A stretch of 64,000 nucleotides of DNA from Microcystis aeruginosa W13-11 (GTDB lineage: Bacteria > Cyanobacteriota > Cyanobacteriia > Cyanobacteriales > Microcystaceae). The position numbers and the translations under genes are program-made. The number at the start of each line of letters is the position of its first letter. Positions within the stretch are counted from its first letter, which is position 1. The stretch covers positions 1 through 64,000 of the forward strand of contig JAADBR010000010.1 of the NCBI GenBank assembly GCA_009995705.1. The letters run 5' to 3'. Under the pieces are notes generated by a model. The model made no database searches. It was not told where the DNA came from and saw nothing but the letters and a program-made list of their open reading frames with translations. This document shows positions 18,480-27,020 of this stretch, piece by piece.

Positions 18480-19280
18480 TTAAAAGGCTGAAGCTGATGA
18501 TCCTCCATCTACCGGAATAGTAATTCCCGTTATATAACTCGCGCATTCTGAGGCTAAAAATATAACGAGATTAGCAAATTCTTCAGCCGTACCAATCCGA
18601 TTGATAGGAATTGTCTTAAGAATCCCTTCTCGAATTGACTCTGGGGTTGTTCCTTCCTTTTCGGCATACATTTCTAAATATTCTCGGTGTCTAGGGGTAT
18701 CAATAACGCCGGGGTTAACACTATTAATTAAAACATTATCGGGGGCGGTTTGTCTAGCTACTGATTTGGTAAAATTCATTAAAGCTGCATTGACAACACC
18801 GGATTTAACTAAACGAGGAGATGGTTCTTTTCCCGATGTGCCAATGATATTAATGATTCTTCCCCAATGTTGTTTTTTCATAATCGGTAATACTAAATTG
18901 GTCAAGCGAATATAACCGATTAATTTTCCTTGAAAAACGTTTAACCAATCTTCATCGGAAAGGTTTTCAATTAGATTCTCAGCAAAGGTAGCTCCTTCAG
19001 AATTATTAACTAAAATGTCAATTTTGCCATATTGATTTAAAGATTTTTGTACTAATTTTTCAGAATCTTGAGCTTGATGAACATCAGCCACTAAACTCAG
19101 AATTTCTTGGGCAGGATAAGCTTGAGCCAGAGATTGATAAGCTTGTTCTAAGCGTTGGAGATTGCGACCACAAATAATTAAGTGACAGCCTTCTTCTGCT
19201 AATTTTTCAGCAATGGTAAACCCAATTCCCGCACTACTTCCCGTAATCAAAGCCACTTTATCTTTTAATCCTAAATCCAT
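18480..19280 (-). CDS. aerF: AerF, divergent short-chain dehydrogenase of Choi synthesis
   Basis: 266 residues with an SDR fold: TGSSAGIG at 13-20, VNNSEG instead of NNAG at about 91-96, and a C-terminal VDGGSS. The usual catalytic YxxxK is not there. By alignment to the following AAL, the Tyr position is Ser160 and the Lys position Asn164 (KSGVVNAAL). This matches a known SDR subgroup without the perfect tetrad, so the loss may be family-wide and not a mutation. The order aerC-D-E-F-G matches aeruginosin clusters, where AerF is taken to act after AerD and AerE in turning prephenate into the hydroxyoctahydroindole (Choi) unit. 48 bases after aerE. Confidence 0.88.
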   Translation of the reverse strand: MDLGLKDKVALITGSSAGIGFTIAEKLAEEGCHLIICGRNLQRLEQAYQSLAQAYPAQEILSLVADVHQAQDSEKLVQKSLNQYGKIDILVNNSEGATFAENLIENLSDEDWLNVFQGKLIGYIRLTNLVLPIMKKQHWGRIINIIGTSGKEPSPRLVKSGVVNAALMNFTKSVARQTAPDNVLINSVNPGVIDTPRHREYLEMYAEKEGTTPESIREGILKTIPINRIGTAEEFANLVIFLASECASYITGITIPVDGGSSASAF

Positions 19281-19328
19281 AAACTTTGTCCTAGCATTTT
19301 TAGGTTAAACTTAAAATTTTAAACCGAA

Positions 19329-19955
19329 CTAAATTAAAATTTTAATCAAATTAATATCTTGATTCGATGAATTATAACCTTTTTTCAAAACCCTTGAAGG
19401 AGCATAATAAATTTGACCATATTCTAAACACTGTTCTTCATTTTCTATGGAGATTTCTAATTTTCCATTCAAAATAAATCCGATTTCTTCTTGCTCACCT
19501 TGATTTAGGGGAATGGAATAACCAGAAGGTATTTTCATCATCACGATTTCAAACCAAGAACCCTTAAACGATTGACAAGGTAAATGAGTGATTTGATCTT
19601 GGTTGTTTGATATTGTTAATACAACGTCTTGGGAAGGTAAAGAAGAGGTAATCCGTTTAAGATCAAATCCAATCATCGGTTCTGATAAAGGATTAAAAGC
19701 ACCATGAGGAATATTGCCATCAGCTATATAAACATCTTGCAAAGGTCTTAAGGGTTTAATCACATCTTTAATATACAGTTCCAGTTCTCCTGAGAATACC
19801 ATGCCAATTTGACTTTCAGGATGTTGGTGGGATTCAAGTTTAGCATTAGGAGCTATAACGAATAACTGAAAAATGGTATCTTGGCATTGAAAAACCTCTA
19901 ATTCTACATGAGGATTGAGTTTAATAGGCTTGGGAATTGGGAAAAATTCAGACAT
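19329..19955 (-). CDS. aerE: AerE, bicupin isomerase of Choi synthesis (BacB-like)
   Basis: 208 residues from the ATG at 19955; a longer frame opens only at a TTG. Two cupin halves are visible: the first with ESHQHPESQIGMVFSGELE (metal-binding His, His, Glu) and a later His in GNIPHGAFNP, the second with QGEQEEIGFILNGKLE and fewer His residues. BacB of bacilysin synthesis is the known relative; it moves a double bond in the dihydro-hydroxyphenylpyruvate made by the prephenate decarboxylase. AerE is expected to do the same with the AerD product. It lies 75 bases after aerD. Confidence 0.88.
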   Translation of the reverse strand: MSEFFPIPKPIKLNPHVELEVFQCQDTIFQLFVIAPNAKLESHQHPESQIGMVFSGELELYIKDVIKPLRPLQDVYIADGNIPHGAFNPLSEPMIGFDLKRITSSLPSQDVVLTISNNQDQITHLPCQSFKGSWFEIVMMKIPSGYSIPLNQGEQEEIGFILNGKLEISIENEEQCLEYGQIYYAPSRVLKKGYNSSNQDINLIKILI

Positions 19956-20051
19956 GATTTTAGGGGACAGGTTCAAAATGAAATTGAGAGGTTAAATCTC
20001 AATTATTTTTATGTGATGAAGGCAAATATTTTGAGCGGATAGGGAGCTTTT

Positions 20052-20684
20052 TTAGGTATGCACAGGTAAATAAATATTTTGAATCATGGTGTTTTCCTTT
20101 TTGTGAAATAAAGACCAACTCATCTCAATTTTACCATATTGTGAAATAAATTCTAAATCATGTTCTCGGAGGGCATTTTCATTGGTAATGGCTAAATCTG
20201 CCAACCCTTGTTTAACGTGAATAGCGGCAACACTGGTAGAATTCACAAATTTGATTTTAATCTTGTTTTGATTCAGGTCACACGGTAATAAATAGGGAAG
20301 TAAAGGAAGAGGAGCGGGATGAGTGACCAGGATACAATTTTCTAAAATGATTTCTTCATTTTTTCGCTTGGCTAATCCGTAAACGGGTGTGGGATAGGTG
20401 AAGATAAAACCTAGTTTAAAACTCGGTTCCATATAGAAATCATTAATTTTTTCATAGGCATGGGGTACTAACGCCAAATCTATCTGATTGTCGAGTAAAG
20501 ATTCTTTTAAATCTGTAAAGCTATCAAATAAATGACTATTAACCGAAATCTGTTGTAATTTCCATTGAGAAATGAGATAATTTAAGGTTTGTTCGCTGCT
20601 GGTCTCTTTGGGACCCAAAGTGCCAACGCTTACAGTTTTGACATCAAGCTGGGGATAACACAATTCCATTGAAAACTTTAACAT
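20052..20684 (-). CDS. aerD: AerD, prephenate decarboxylase (BacA-like)
   Basis: 210 residues with a prephenate-dehydratase-like periplasmic-binding fold: [19 protein letters not shown] near the start, [17 protein letters not shown] at about 80-96, and a late [21 protein letters not shown]. BacA/AerD enzymes remove CO2 from prephenate without making it aromatic, giving dihydro-hydroxyphenylpyruvate, the first step to Choi. The ACT domain of true prephenate dehydratases is absent, as expected. It overlaps the end of aerC by 7 bases, so translation is probably coupled. Confidence 0.9.
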   Translation of the reverse strand: MLKFSMELCYPQLDVKTVSVGTLGPKETSSEQTLNYLISQWKLQQISVNSHLFDSFTDLKESLLDNQIDLALVPHAYEKINDFYMEPSFKLGFIFTYPTPVYGLAKRKNEEIILENCILVTHPAPLPLLPYLLPCDLNQNKIKIKFVNSTSVAAIHVKQGLADLAITNENALREHDLEFISQYGKIEMSWSLFHKKENTMIQNIYLPVHT

Positions 20685-21721
20685 GGTTTTAAGGCTCCTG
20701 AATGTTTAAGGGTAGATAAATTAGGATTTCCGGTACAAAATAAAACAATTTCAAGTTCAGCAATTAAAAATTTTACTAACTCATCAACGGCGGCTTCTGA
20801 TTCAATCGCTGCTACGAGAAACGGACGAGCCAACCCTGCTAAATCGGCTCCTAGAGCGATAGATTTGGCAAGATCTAAGCCATTTTTTAAGCCACCAGAA
20901 GCAATTAAAGGAATGGTTGAATTCATAGACCGAATGGCGGTAATACATTCAGCCGTAGGCAAACCCCAATCGGCAAAAACTTGTCCGAGATGCCGTTGTC
21001 TGTTGTCTTTGGCTCTTTGGCTTTCGACTTTGGCCCAAGACGTGCCTCCGGCTCCCGCCACATCAATCGCGGCGACTCCTGCTTCAATTAATTGTTTGGC
21101 CATCACCGCAGAGATGCCATTTCCGACTTCTTTGGCGATGACGGGAACGGGTAATTGAGCGCAAATTTGCTCGATTTTAGCGAGTAAACCTTTAAAATTA
21201 GAATCGCCTCCCGATTGTACCCATTCTTGCAAAGGATTAAGGTGCAGAATGAGGGCATCCGCTTCTAATAATTTCACCAGTTTTAAACATTCCTCTAAAC
21301 CGCAGCCGTAATTTAACTGTACAGCCCCTAAATTCGCTAACAGGAGAATATCTGGCGCCAGGGAACGGACTGCAAAGGTGGGTGCTAATTCCGGTTGTTC
21401 GAGGGCAATGCGTTGAGAACCGACTCCCATCGCTAAACCATAACGTTGAGCGACCTTTGCCAATCGAGTATTGACTAAATGGGCTAATTCCGTTCCTCCG
21501 GTCATGGAAGAGATGAGAATTGGAGCTTTTAGAGATTTCCCCAAAAAGGTTGTCCCTAGTTCAATATCGCTACGGTCAAGTTCAGGAAGACAACAATGGG
21601 TAAAACGATATTTTTCTAAACCGCTTGTAAGTTGTTGAAATTCCACATCTTCTTCGATACAAACTCGTAGATGTTCGCTTTTACGATTTTCAATTTCACT
21701 GGGAAAATTAGGCTGTGACAT
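20678..21721 (-). CDS. aerC: AerC, type 2 isopentenyl-diphosphate isomerase-like flavoprotein
   Basis: 347 residues from the ATG at 21721; four extra residues to a TTG are unlikely. It is a complete FMN-dependent IDI-2: [11 protein letters not shown] at the start, [48 protein letters not shown] and the FMN phosphate site [10 protein letters not shown]. Nothing visible departs from true isomerases. In aeruginosin clusters this gene always sits between aerB and aerD as far as I recall, yet its role in making the peptide is unclear; proposals include formation of the C-terminal group. It follows aerB by about 40 bases. Confidence 0.88.
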   Translation of the reverse strand: MSQPNFPSEIENRKSEHLRVCIEEDVEFQQLTSGLEKYRFTHCCLPELDRSDIELGTTFLGKSLKAPILISSMTGGTELAHLVNTRLAKVAQRYGLAMGVGSQRIALEQPELAPTFAVRSLAPDILLLANLGAVQLNYGCGLEECLKLVKLLEADALILHLNPLQEWVQSGGDSNFKGLLAKIEQICAQLPVPVIAKEVGNGISAVMAKQLIEAGVAAIDVAGAGGTSWAKVESQRAKDNRQRHLGQVFADWGLPTAECITAIRSMNSTIPLIASGGLKNGLDLAKSIALGADLAGLARPFLVAAIESEAAVDELVKFLIAELEIVLFCTGNPNLSTLKHSGALKPC

Positions 21722-21760
21722 AGTTGTTATCAAGTATGAGGGTTAAACATTAAGTTGAGG

Positions 21761-24700
21761 TTAAAAATCGAGTTCTGAAAGCAGTTCATCTAGTTCTGCC
21801 TGATTAAGATCTGCATCGGGAAAATCCGATGGAGTATAGCCTCCTTCTGCTGATAAACAATGGTTAATCAGGCTTTCTAAAGAATCTCGATAAGCAGCTG
21901 CTAAATTTTCTATCGTTGTTTTTTGATGAAAATTTTCGCTATACTGCCATTCTACATCAAGTTGCCCATCAACCACAATTCCATGAATCGCAATTAAATG
22001 GGAACGTTGTCCCAAAGGACTATGAATGGAACCACTGGACTTTTGAGATAATTTCCAGCCTATCTCGCCGATTTGATGGCTGGTAAATTGACCTAAATAA
22101 TTAAAGCTAACTTGAGCTTTTGGATAATTTTTTAGCTGGGATTGAACCGTTAAATCCGAGTTGAGATAATATCCAATTCCATAATCAAATCCCCGATTCG
22201 GAATTTGTCGCAATTGCTCTTTAATGGACTTGAGACATTCCCCCAGATGGTCAAGATTTTCTAAGGTCAAAAAGACGGGATAAACACTGGTAAACCAACC
22301 CACAGTTCGAGATAAATTCACGGACTCGATTACATTCTCTCTTCCATGACCTTCCATGTCAAGCAAAAGCTTATAACTTCCTGTCCAACGGCCAAAAGCT
22401 TGGACTAAAGCGGTCAATAGAATATCATTAATTTGGGTGTTATAAGCTTGGGGAACCTCCTGTAAGAGTAAGCGGGTTTGTTTTTCAGTTAAGGTGAAAG
22501 AGATAGTTTTGGCATGGGCAACAATGTTGGACTTAGCTTCACCTTGATAGTCCAAAGGAAGGGGAAAAACCGAGGGTAAATCACGGTTTAGCCAACACTT
22601 AAATTGCGTGTTAAATTCTGGGGTTTGAGCATAGTTTTGCAACTCTTCAGCCCAAGTTTTAAAGGAACTGGTTTTGGAGGGAAGTTGCAGAGGCTTTTGG
22701 GTTTCTAATTGGTGGTAAATCGTGACTAAATCTTCCAGAATAATCCGCCAAGAAATTCCATCTACTGCTAAATGATGAATCACAATTAGCAATCGTCCAT
22801 TCTCACCCAATTTGAAGAAAACCACCGCCATTAAGGGACCTTGCTCTAGGTTGAGTGTCCGTTGTTGAACTTCTGAAATTTCAGCTAGGGTGGTTACTTG
22901 TTCATCACAAGACAGATGAGATAAATCCACCAATTCAAAGGCAAAACTATTGCAATCGTCGCTGTGATTTTGTTGCCATTTTTCCCTTTTTTGAATGAAG
23001 CGTAACCGCAAAGCATCATGGTGATAGAGTAATTTAGAAATAGTTTGTTTCAATAAATCTGGTTGTAGATTATTGGGAACTTCTAACAAGATAGATTGGT
23101 TAAAGTGATGACGTTCAGGCCAGTGTTGTTCAAAAAACCACTGTTGAATCGGAGTTAAGGGAACTTCACCTGTGACTAATCCTTGGTCAATTTCAGTGGC
23201 AACAGTCGTCTCCGCTAGGATGGCTAATTGAGCGATTGTCTGATAGCCAAATAGTTGTTTAGGAGTAATTTCTAATCCCGCTTGATTCGCTTGAGCAATG
23301 ATTTGAATGGCTAAGATAGAATCTCCTCCCAATTCAAAAAAGTTATCGTTAATACTAATAGTTTTAAGTCCTAAAACCCTTTGCCAAATTTCAGTGAGAA
23401 TGCGTTCTGTTTCTGTACCTGGGCTGAAATTGATGGCAGCTTCATCCTCTAATTCTAGTGCAGGTTGTGGGAGAGCGCGACGATCAATCTTACCATTAGG
23501 AGTTAGAGGAAAAGCGTCCAACAAAACGAAGAAAGCAGGAACCATATATTGGGGTAACTTTTCTTGCAAAAATAAACGCAATTGAGAAACAGTTAAGTTT
23601 TGAGAGGCAATCACATAAGCACATAAACGCTTAACACCAGGTTGATCTTCTCTGGCAATAATAATCGCTTCTTTAACTTGGGGATGTTGATTGAGGATGG
23701 TTTCAATTTCCCCTAATTCAATTCTAAAACCTCTAATCTTAACTTGATGATCAATACGTCCAATAAATTCAATTTGTCCGTCGTTTCCATAACGAACTAA
23801 ATCACCGGTTTTATAAAGGCGATCACTGAGTTTTTGACTAAAAGGATTAGCAATAAATTTAGAATCGGTTAACTCTGGACGGTTGAGATATCCTTTAGCT
23901 AATCCAACGCTGGCAAGATGTAATTCCCCAGGAACACCAATAGGAACGGGTTGGAGATAGCGATCAAGAATATAGATTTTGGTGTTGGCGATCGGACGAC
24001 CAATGGGCAGCATATTCATGTCTTCAAAGCATTGTGCAACTGTAGCACAGACAGTGGATTCCGTTGGCCCGTAAGCATTAAAAAAACGCCGTCCATTAGC
24101 CCATTGAATAACCAAAGAAGGAGGGCAGGGTTCTCCCGCAACAATGATATTCTGCAATGCTGGCAAGTTCTCACTGGACAGAGCTGCGAGTGCTGATGGC
24201 ACAAGAGTCAAATGGGTAATCTCCTGCTCTTGTAACAATTCCAGTAAAGGTTGTCCCGGTTGTAGTTCTTCCCGCGTTCCCAGATAAAGCCTTGCCCCCG
24301 CACAAAGAGCCATGACAATTTCCCAAATAGAAGCATCAAAGCTAATGGATGCAAACTGAAGGACACAACTATCTGGCTGCACGTTAAATAGCTTGATTTG
24401 TGCTTGGGATAGATTACACAATCCTCGATGAGCAACGAGAACTCCTTTCGGCTTTCCGGTTGAGCCAGAGGTGTAAATGACATAAGCTAAGTTCTCTGGT
24501 GTTAGGCTAGTGATAGGGGAACTTTTACTTTCGGTAGAGATTTCTTTCCAATCGGAATCTAAGCAAATTACTTGTGCTTGATGCTGTGGTAACGAGGCGA
24601 CCAGTTTTTCCTGAGTCAATAGAACTGCTAGTTGCGAATCATCGAGCATATAAGCGATCCGCTCAGATGGATAAGTAGGGTCTATGGGAACATAAGCACC

Positions 24701-26521
24701 AGCTGCTTTCAGGATACCTAAAATCCCTACTATCATTTCAAGGGAAGGTTCGATACAGATGCCCACCAGTGTTTCTGGTTTTACCCCCAAGGTTTGTAAA
24801 TAGTTTGCTAATTGGTTCGCCTTGCTGTTTAGTTCTCGGTAGGTTAGCTGTTCACCTTTAAAAATTAGTGCTATGGCATCTGGTGTTTGTTCTACCCACG
24901 CTTCAAATAGTTGATGAATACATAGATCTTGAAGATAGTCTTTTTGAGTTTGATTCCATTCTACTAATAATTGCTGTTTTTCCGATTCAGTTAGTAACGG
25001 TAATTCCCCGACGGTTTGCTGAGGATTGGATACAATTCCTTTTAACAAAGTTTGGAAATGACCCACCATGCGAGTAATTCTTTCGTCGGTAAATAGGTGG
25101 CTATCGTATTCCCAAAAACCTTCTAAATAAGACCCTTGTTCCGTTTCTATTTCCTCTAAAATTAAGCTGAGATCAAATTTAATTCTCTGGTTTTCAACGG
25201 CTAGATATTGAGCTTTTAAATGGGGTAATTCTAAAGCATTGAGGGGGGCATTTTGCAGCACAAACATGACCTGAAATAAGGGATTATAACTTAAACTTCG
25301 TTCGATTTCTAACCCATCAACCACCTGCTCAAAGGGTACATCTTGATTAGCATAAGCTTCTAAAACAACATTGCGAGCTTGCTGTAATAATCCTGAAAAA
25401 GCTGGATTTCCTTCTAGGGAATTACGCAACACTAAAGTATTGACGAAAAAACCAATCAAAGGTTCAATTTCTTGTCGATTTCGGTTGGCGGTGGGTGTCC
25501 CGATTAAAATATCATCCTGACCACTATAACGAAACAGTAAAGTGTTTAAAGCAGCCAGTAAGGTCATAAATAAAGTCGCCCCTGACTTTTGACTCAGAAG
25601 TTTTAGTTTTTCGGTGAGTTCTGAGTTAATTTGAAACGAGATACTATGACCTCGAAAATTGGGGTTAGCTGGACGGGGTTTATCGGTGGGAAGTTCTAAT
25701 AAAAGAGGAGCATCCGTTAACTGTTTTTTCCAATAATTTAATTGGTTTTCTAAGATTTCACCTTGCAACCATTGTCTTTGCCATACCGCAAAATCTACAT
25801 ATTGTATGGCTAATTCGGGTAAATCTACGGTTGAATTGGATAAAAATGCTTGATAAAATTCAGATAATTCTTTAAATAAAATGCCTTTTGACCAACCATC
25901 GATAATAATATGATGGAAAACGTTGACTAAAATATAATTTTCATATCCCAAATCAAAAAGAGTACATCGTAATAGGGGAGCTTGAGTTAAATCAAAGGGT
26001 TTTTGTAGTTCTTCAATAATCAGTTTGTCAATTTGCTCTTGGGGTATATCTTTTAAATTAACAACTAATAATTTAATCTTTAGAGATGGAGCAATTTTTT
26101 GAATAGGTTTTCCTGCAACCATTGGAAAGGTTGTCCGTAAGCTCTCATGGCGTTGAATAATAGCATTAATCGTTTGCTCTAAAATGTCAATGTTTAAGCG
26201 TCCCGTTAAACGGATGGTTAGAGCTTCATTATAAGCCGAATTTTGCTGATCCATCTGATAGAGAAACCACATTCTCTGTTGAGCAAAAGATAGGGGTAAA
26301 TCCTCAGTTCTGGCAACGGTAGATATAACAGATTCAACCGTCTTAGACGGGGTTATTGCACTTCTTAAAAAGGCAAGAATTTCTGGTTTTCTTGTCCCGA
26401 TTTCTTGCTTGATTTCCGGTGTCATCGCTCCCTGGGGAGCTTGATATTTTAACTTTTCTTCCTCAAGCCAAAGCTTGATGTCTAAACTATTTAAGTAAGA
26501 TAGAAATTCTGCAACTTTCAT
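21761..26521 (-). CDS. aerB: Aeruginosin synthetase AerB, NRPS module C-A-PCP-E
   Basis: 1586 residues from the ATG at 26521. Order: a TubC-type docking domain (about 1-55, EFLSYLNSLDIKLWLEEEKL), condensation (about 70-500, HHIIIDGW intact), adenylation (about 520-1010, A3 YTSGSTGKPKG, A5 NAYGPTESTVCAT), PCP (about 1040-1110, FFELGGDSI) and epimerization (about 1130-1575, HHLAVDGISW). The specificity residues read against GrsA are D-A-W-T-I-A-A-V-C-(K), a phenylalanine code, and the E domain predicts D-Phe as the second residue. The docking domain should pair with AerA. There is no embedded halogenase or methylation domain. It is separated from aerA by 499 bases that contain a MITE. Confidence 0.92.
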   Translation of the reverse strand: MKVAEFLSYLNSLDIKLWLEEEKLKYQAPQGAMTPEIKQEIGTRKPEILAFLRSAITPSKTVESVISTVARTEDLPLSFAQQRMWFLYQMDQQNSAYNEALTIRLTGRLNIDILEQTINAIIQRHESLRTTFPMVAGKPIQKIAPSLKIKLLVVNLKDIPQEQIDKLIIEELQKPFDLTQAPLLRCTLFDLGYENYILVNVFHHIIIDGWSKGILFKELSEFYQAFLSNSTVDLPELAIQYVDFAVWQRQWLQGEILENQLNYWKKQLTDAPLLLELPTDKPRPANPNFRGHSISFQINSELTEKLKLLSQKSGATLFMTLLAALNTLLFRYSGQDDILIGTPTANRNRQEIEPLIGFFVNTLVLRNSLEGNPAFSGLLQQARNVVLEAYANQDVPFEQVVDGLEIERSLSYNPLFQVMFVLQNAPLNALELPHLKAQYLAVENQRIKFDLSLILEEIETEQGSYLEGFWEYDSHLFTDERITRMVGHFQTLLKGIVSNPQQTVGELPLLTESEKQQLLVEWNQTQKDYLQDLCIHQLFEAWVEQTPDAIALIFKGEQLTYRELNSKANQLANYLQTLGVKPETLVGICIEPSLEMIVGILGILKAAGAYVPIDPTYPSERIAYMLDDSQLAVLLTQEKLVASLPQHQAQVICLDSDWKEISTESKSSPITSLTPENLAYVIYTSGSTGKPKGVLVAHRGLCNLSQAQIKLFNVQPDSCVLQFASISFDASIWEIVMALCAGARLYLGTREELQPGQPLLELLQEQEITHLTLVPSALAALSSENLPALQNIIVAGEPCPPSLVIQWANGRRFFNAYGPTESTVCATVAQCFEDMNMLPIGRPIANTKIYILDRYLQPVPIGVPGELHLASVGLAKGYLNRPELTDSKFIANPFSQKLSDRLYKTGDLVRYGNDGQIEFIGRIDHQVKIRGFRIELGEIETILNQHPQVKEAIIIAREDQPGVKRLCAYVIASQNLTVSQLRLFLQEKLPQYMVPAFFVLLDAFPLTPNGKIDRRALPQPALELEDEAAINFSPGTETERILTEIWQRVLGLKTISINDNFFELGGDSILAIQIIAQANQAGLEITPKQLFGYQTIAQLAILAETTVATEIDQGLVTGEVPLTPIQQWFFEQHWPERHHFNQSILLEVPNNLQPDLLKQTISKLLYHHDALRLRFIQKREKWQQNHSDDCNSFAFELVDLSHLSCDEQVTTLAEISEVQQRTLNLEQGPLMAVVFFKLGENGRLLIVIHHLAVDGISWRIILEDLVTIYHQLETQKPLQLPSKTSSFKTWAEELQNYAQTPEFNTQFKCWLNRDLPSVFPLPLDYQGEAKSNIVAHAKTISFTLTEKQTRLLLQEVPQAYNTQINDILLTALVQAFGRWTGSYKLLLDMEGHGRENVIESVNLSRTVGWFTSVYPVFLTLENLDHLGECLKSIKEQLRQIPNRGFDYGIGYYLNSDLTVQSQLKNYPKAQVSFNYLGQFTSHQIGEIGWKLSQKSSGSIHSPLGQRSHLIAIHGIVVDGQLDVEWQYSENFHQKTTIENLAAAYRDSLESLINHCLSAEGGYTPSDFPDADLNQAELDELLSELDF

Positions 26522-26524
26522 CAA

Positions 26525-27020
26525 TAGTATCCTTTTCCTTAATTAATGTTCTGGTATTTTTGGAATGGGGGTGATGTTTGGCTGGGTTCAGTAGCTCTAA
26601 CTTGAGCTACCCTTAGAGATATAATCAATGTTTTTCATAAATTTAAGGTAAGGATTCAGGTGTCTCAAATGCAGTCACAGAGCGGCTTCTAAAATCTCAG
26701 AACTCGCTAAACTAACAGTTTTATTCTCAATAAGCACGAAAATTAAGGCTTTCAGCGTGCTTTTTGTATGACCTGAATCCTTACAATTTAAGTACCCTCA
26801 AAGACTAAACAATATAGACCAAACAAAAATTATCCATGGCGGGGAGTCGGTGGTTATTGTTAAAATCAGTTGCCCTGGGAGCAACCGCTTACATACTCCA
26901 TAAAAAGACTGTTTGGCTATTTATAGCACATTCTGGATGATAAATTTTACTGATGGATACAATTTCTTACATTTTTTTCCAAAATGGCTCGGAAAAGCTT
27001 AAATTTTAGTTAACCTGTTT
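26525..27020. other. aerA-aerB gap: MITE plus unassigned sequence
   Basis: The longest gap in the gene cluster. It holds the TIR element at 26648-26784. To its right is a plus-strand frame at 26836-26940 (34 residues, MAGSRWLLLKSVALGATAYI...) without a ribosome site, probably chance or a relic. Because AerA and AerB must be made together, either the transcript crosses this region or aerB has its own promoter here. Confidence 0.5.
26648..26784. repeat. MITE-like element with 14-base terminal inverted repeats
   Basis: GTAAGGATTCAGGT at 26648-26661 and its reverse complement (one mismatch at the inner base) ending at 26784. The 137-base interior contains a second inverted repeat (AGCACGaaaattaaGGCTTTCAGCGTGCT). 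No coding capacity. The structure is that of a non-autonomous insertion element. It lies inside the cluster between aerA and aerB. Confidence 0.65.

Noticed and set aside
26836..26940. 34-residue plus-strand frame in the aerA-aerB gap
   Set aside because: No ribosome site, no family and opposite strand to the cluster; kept only as a remark.
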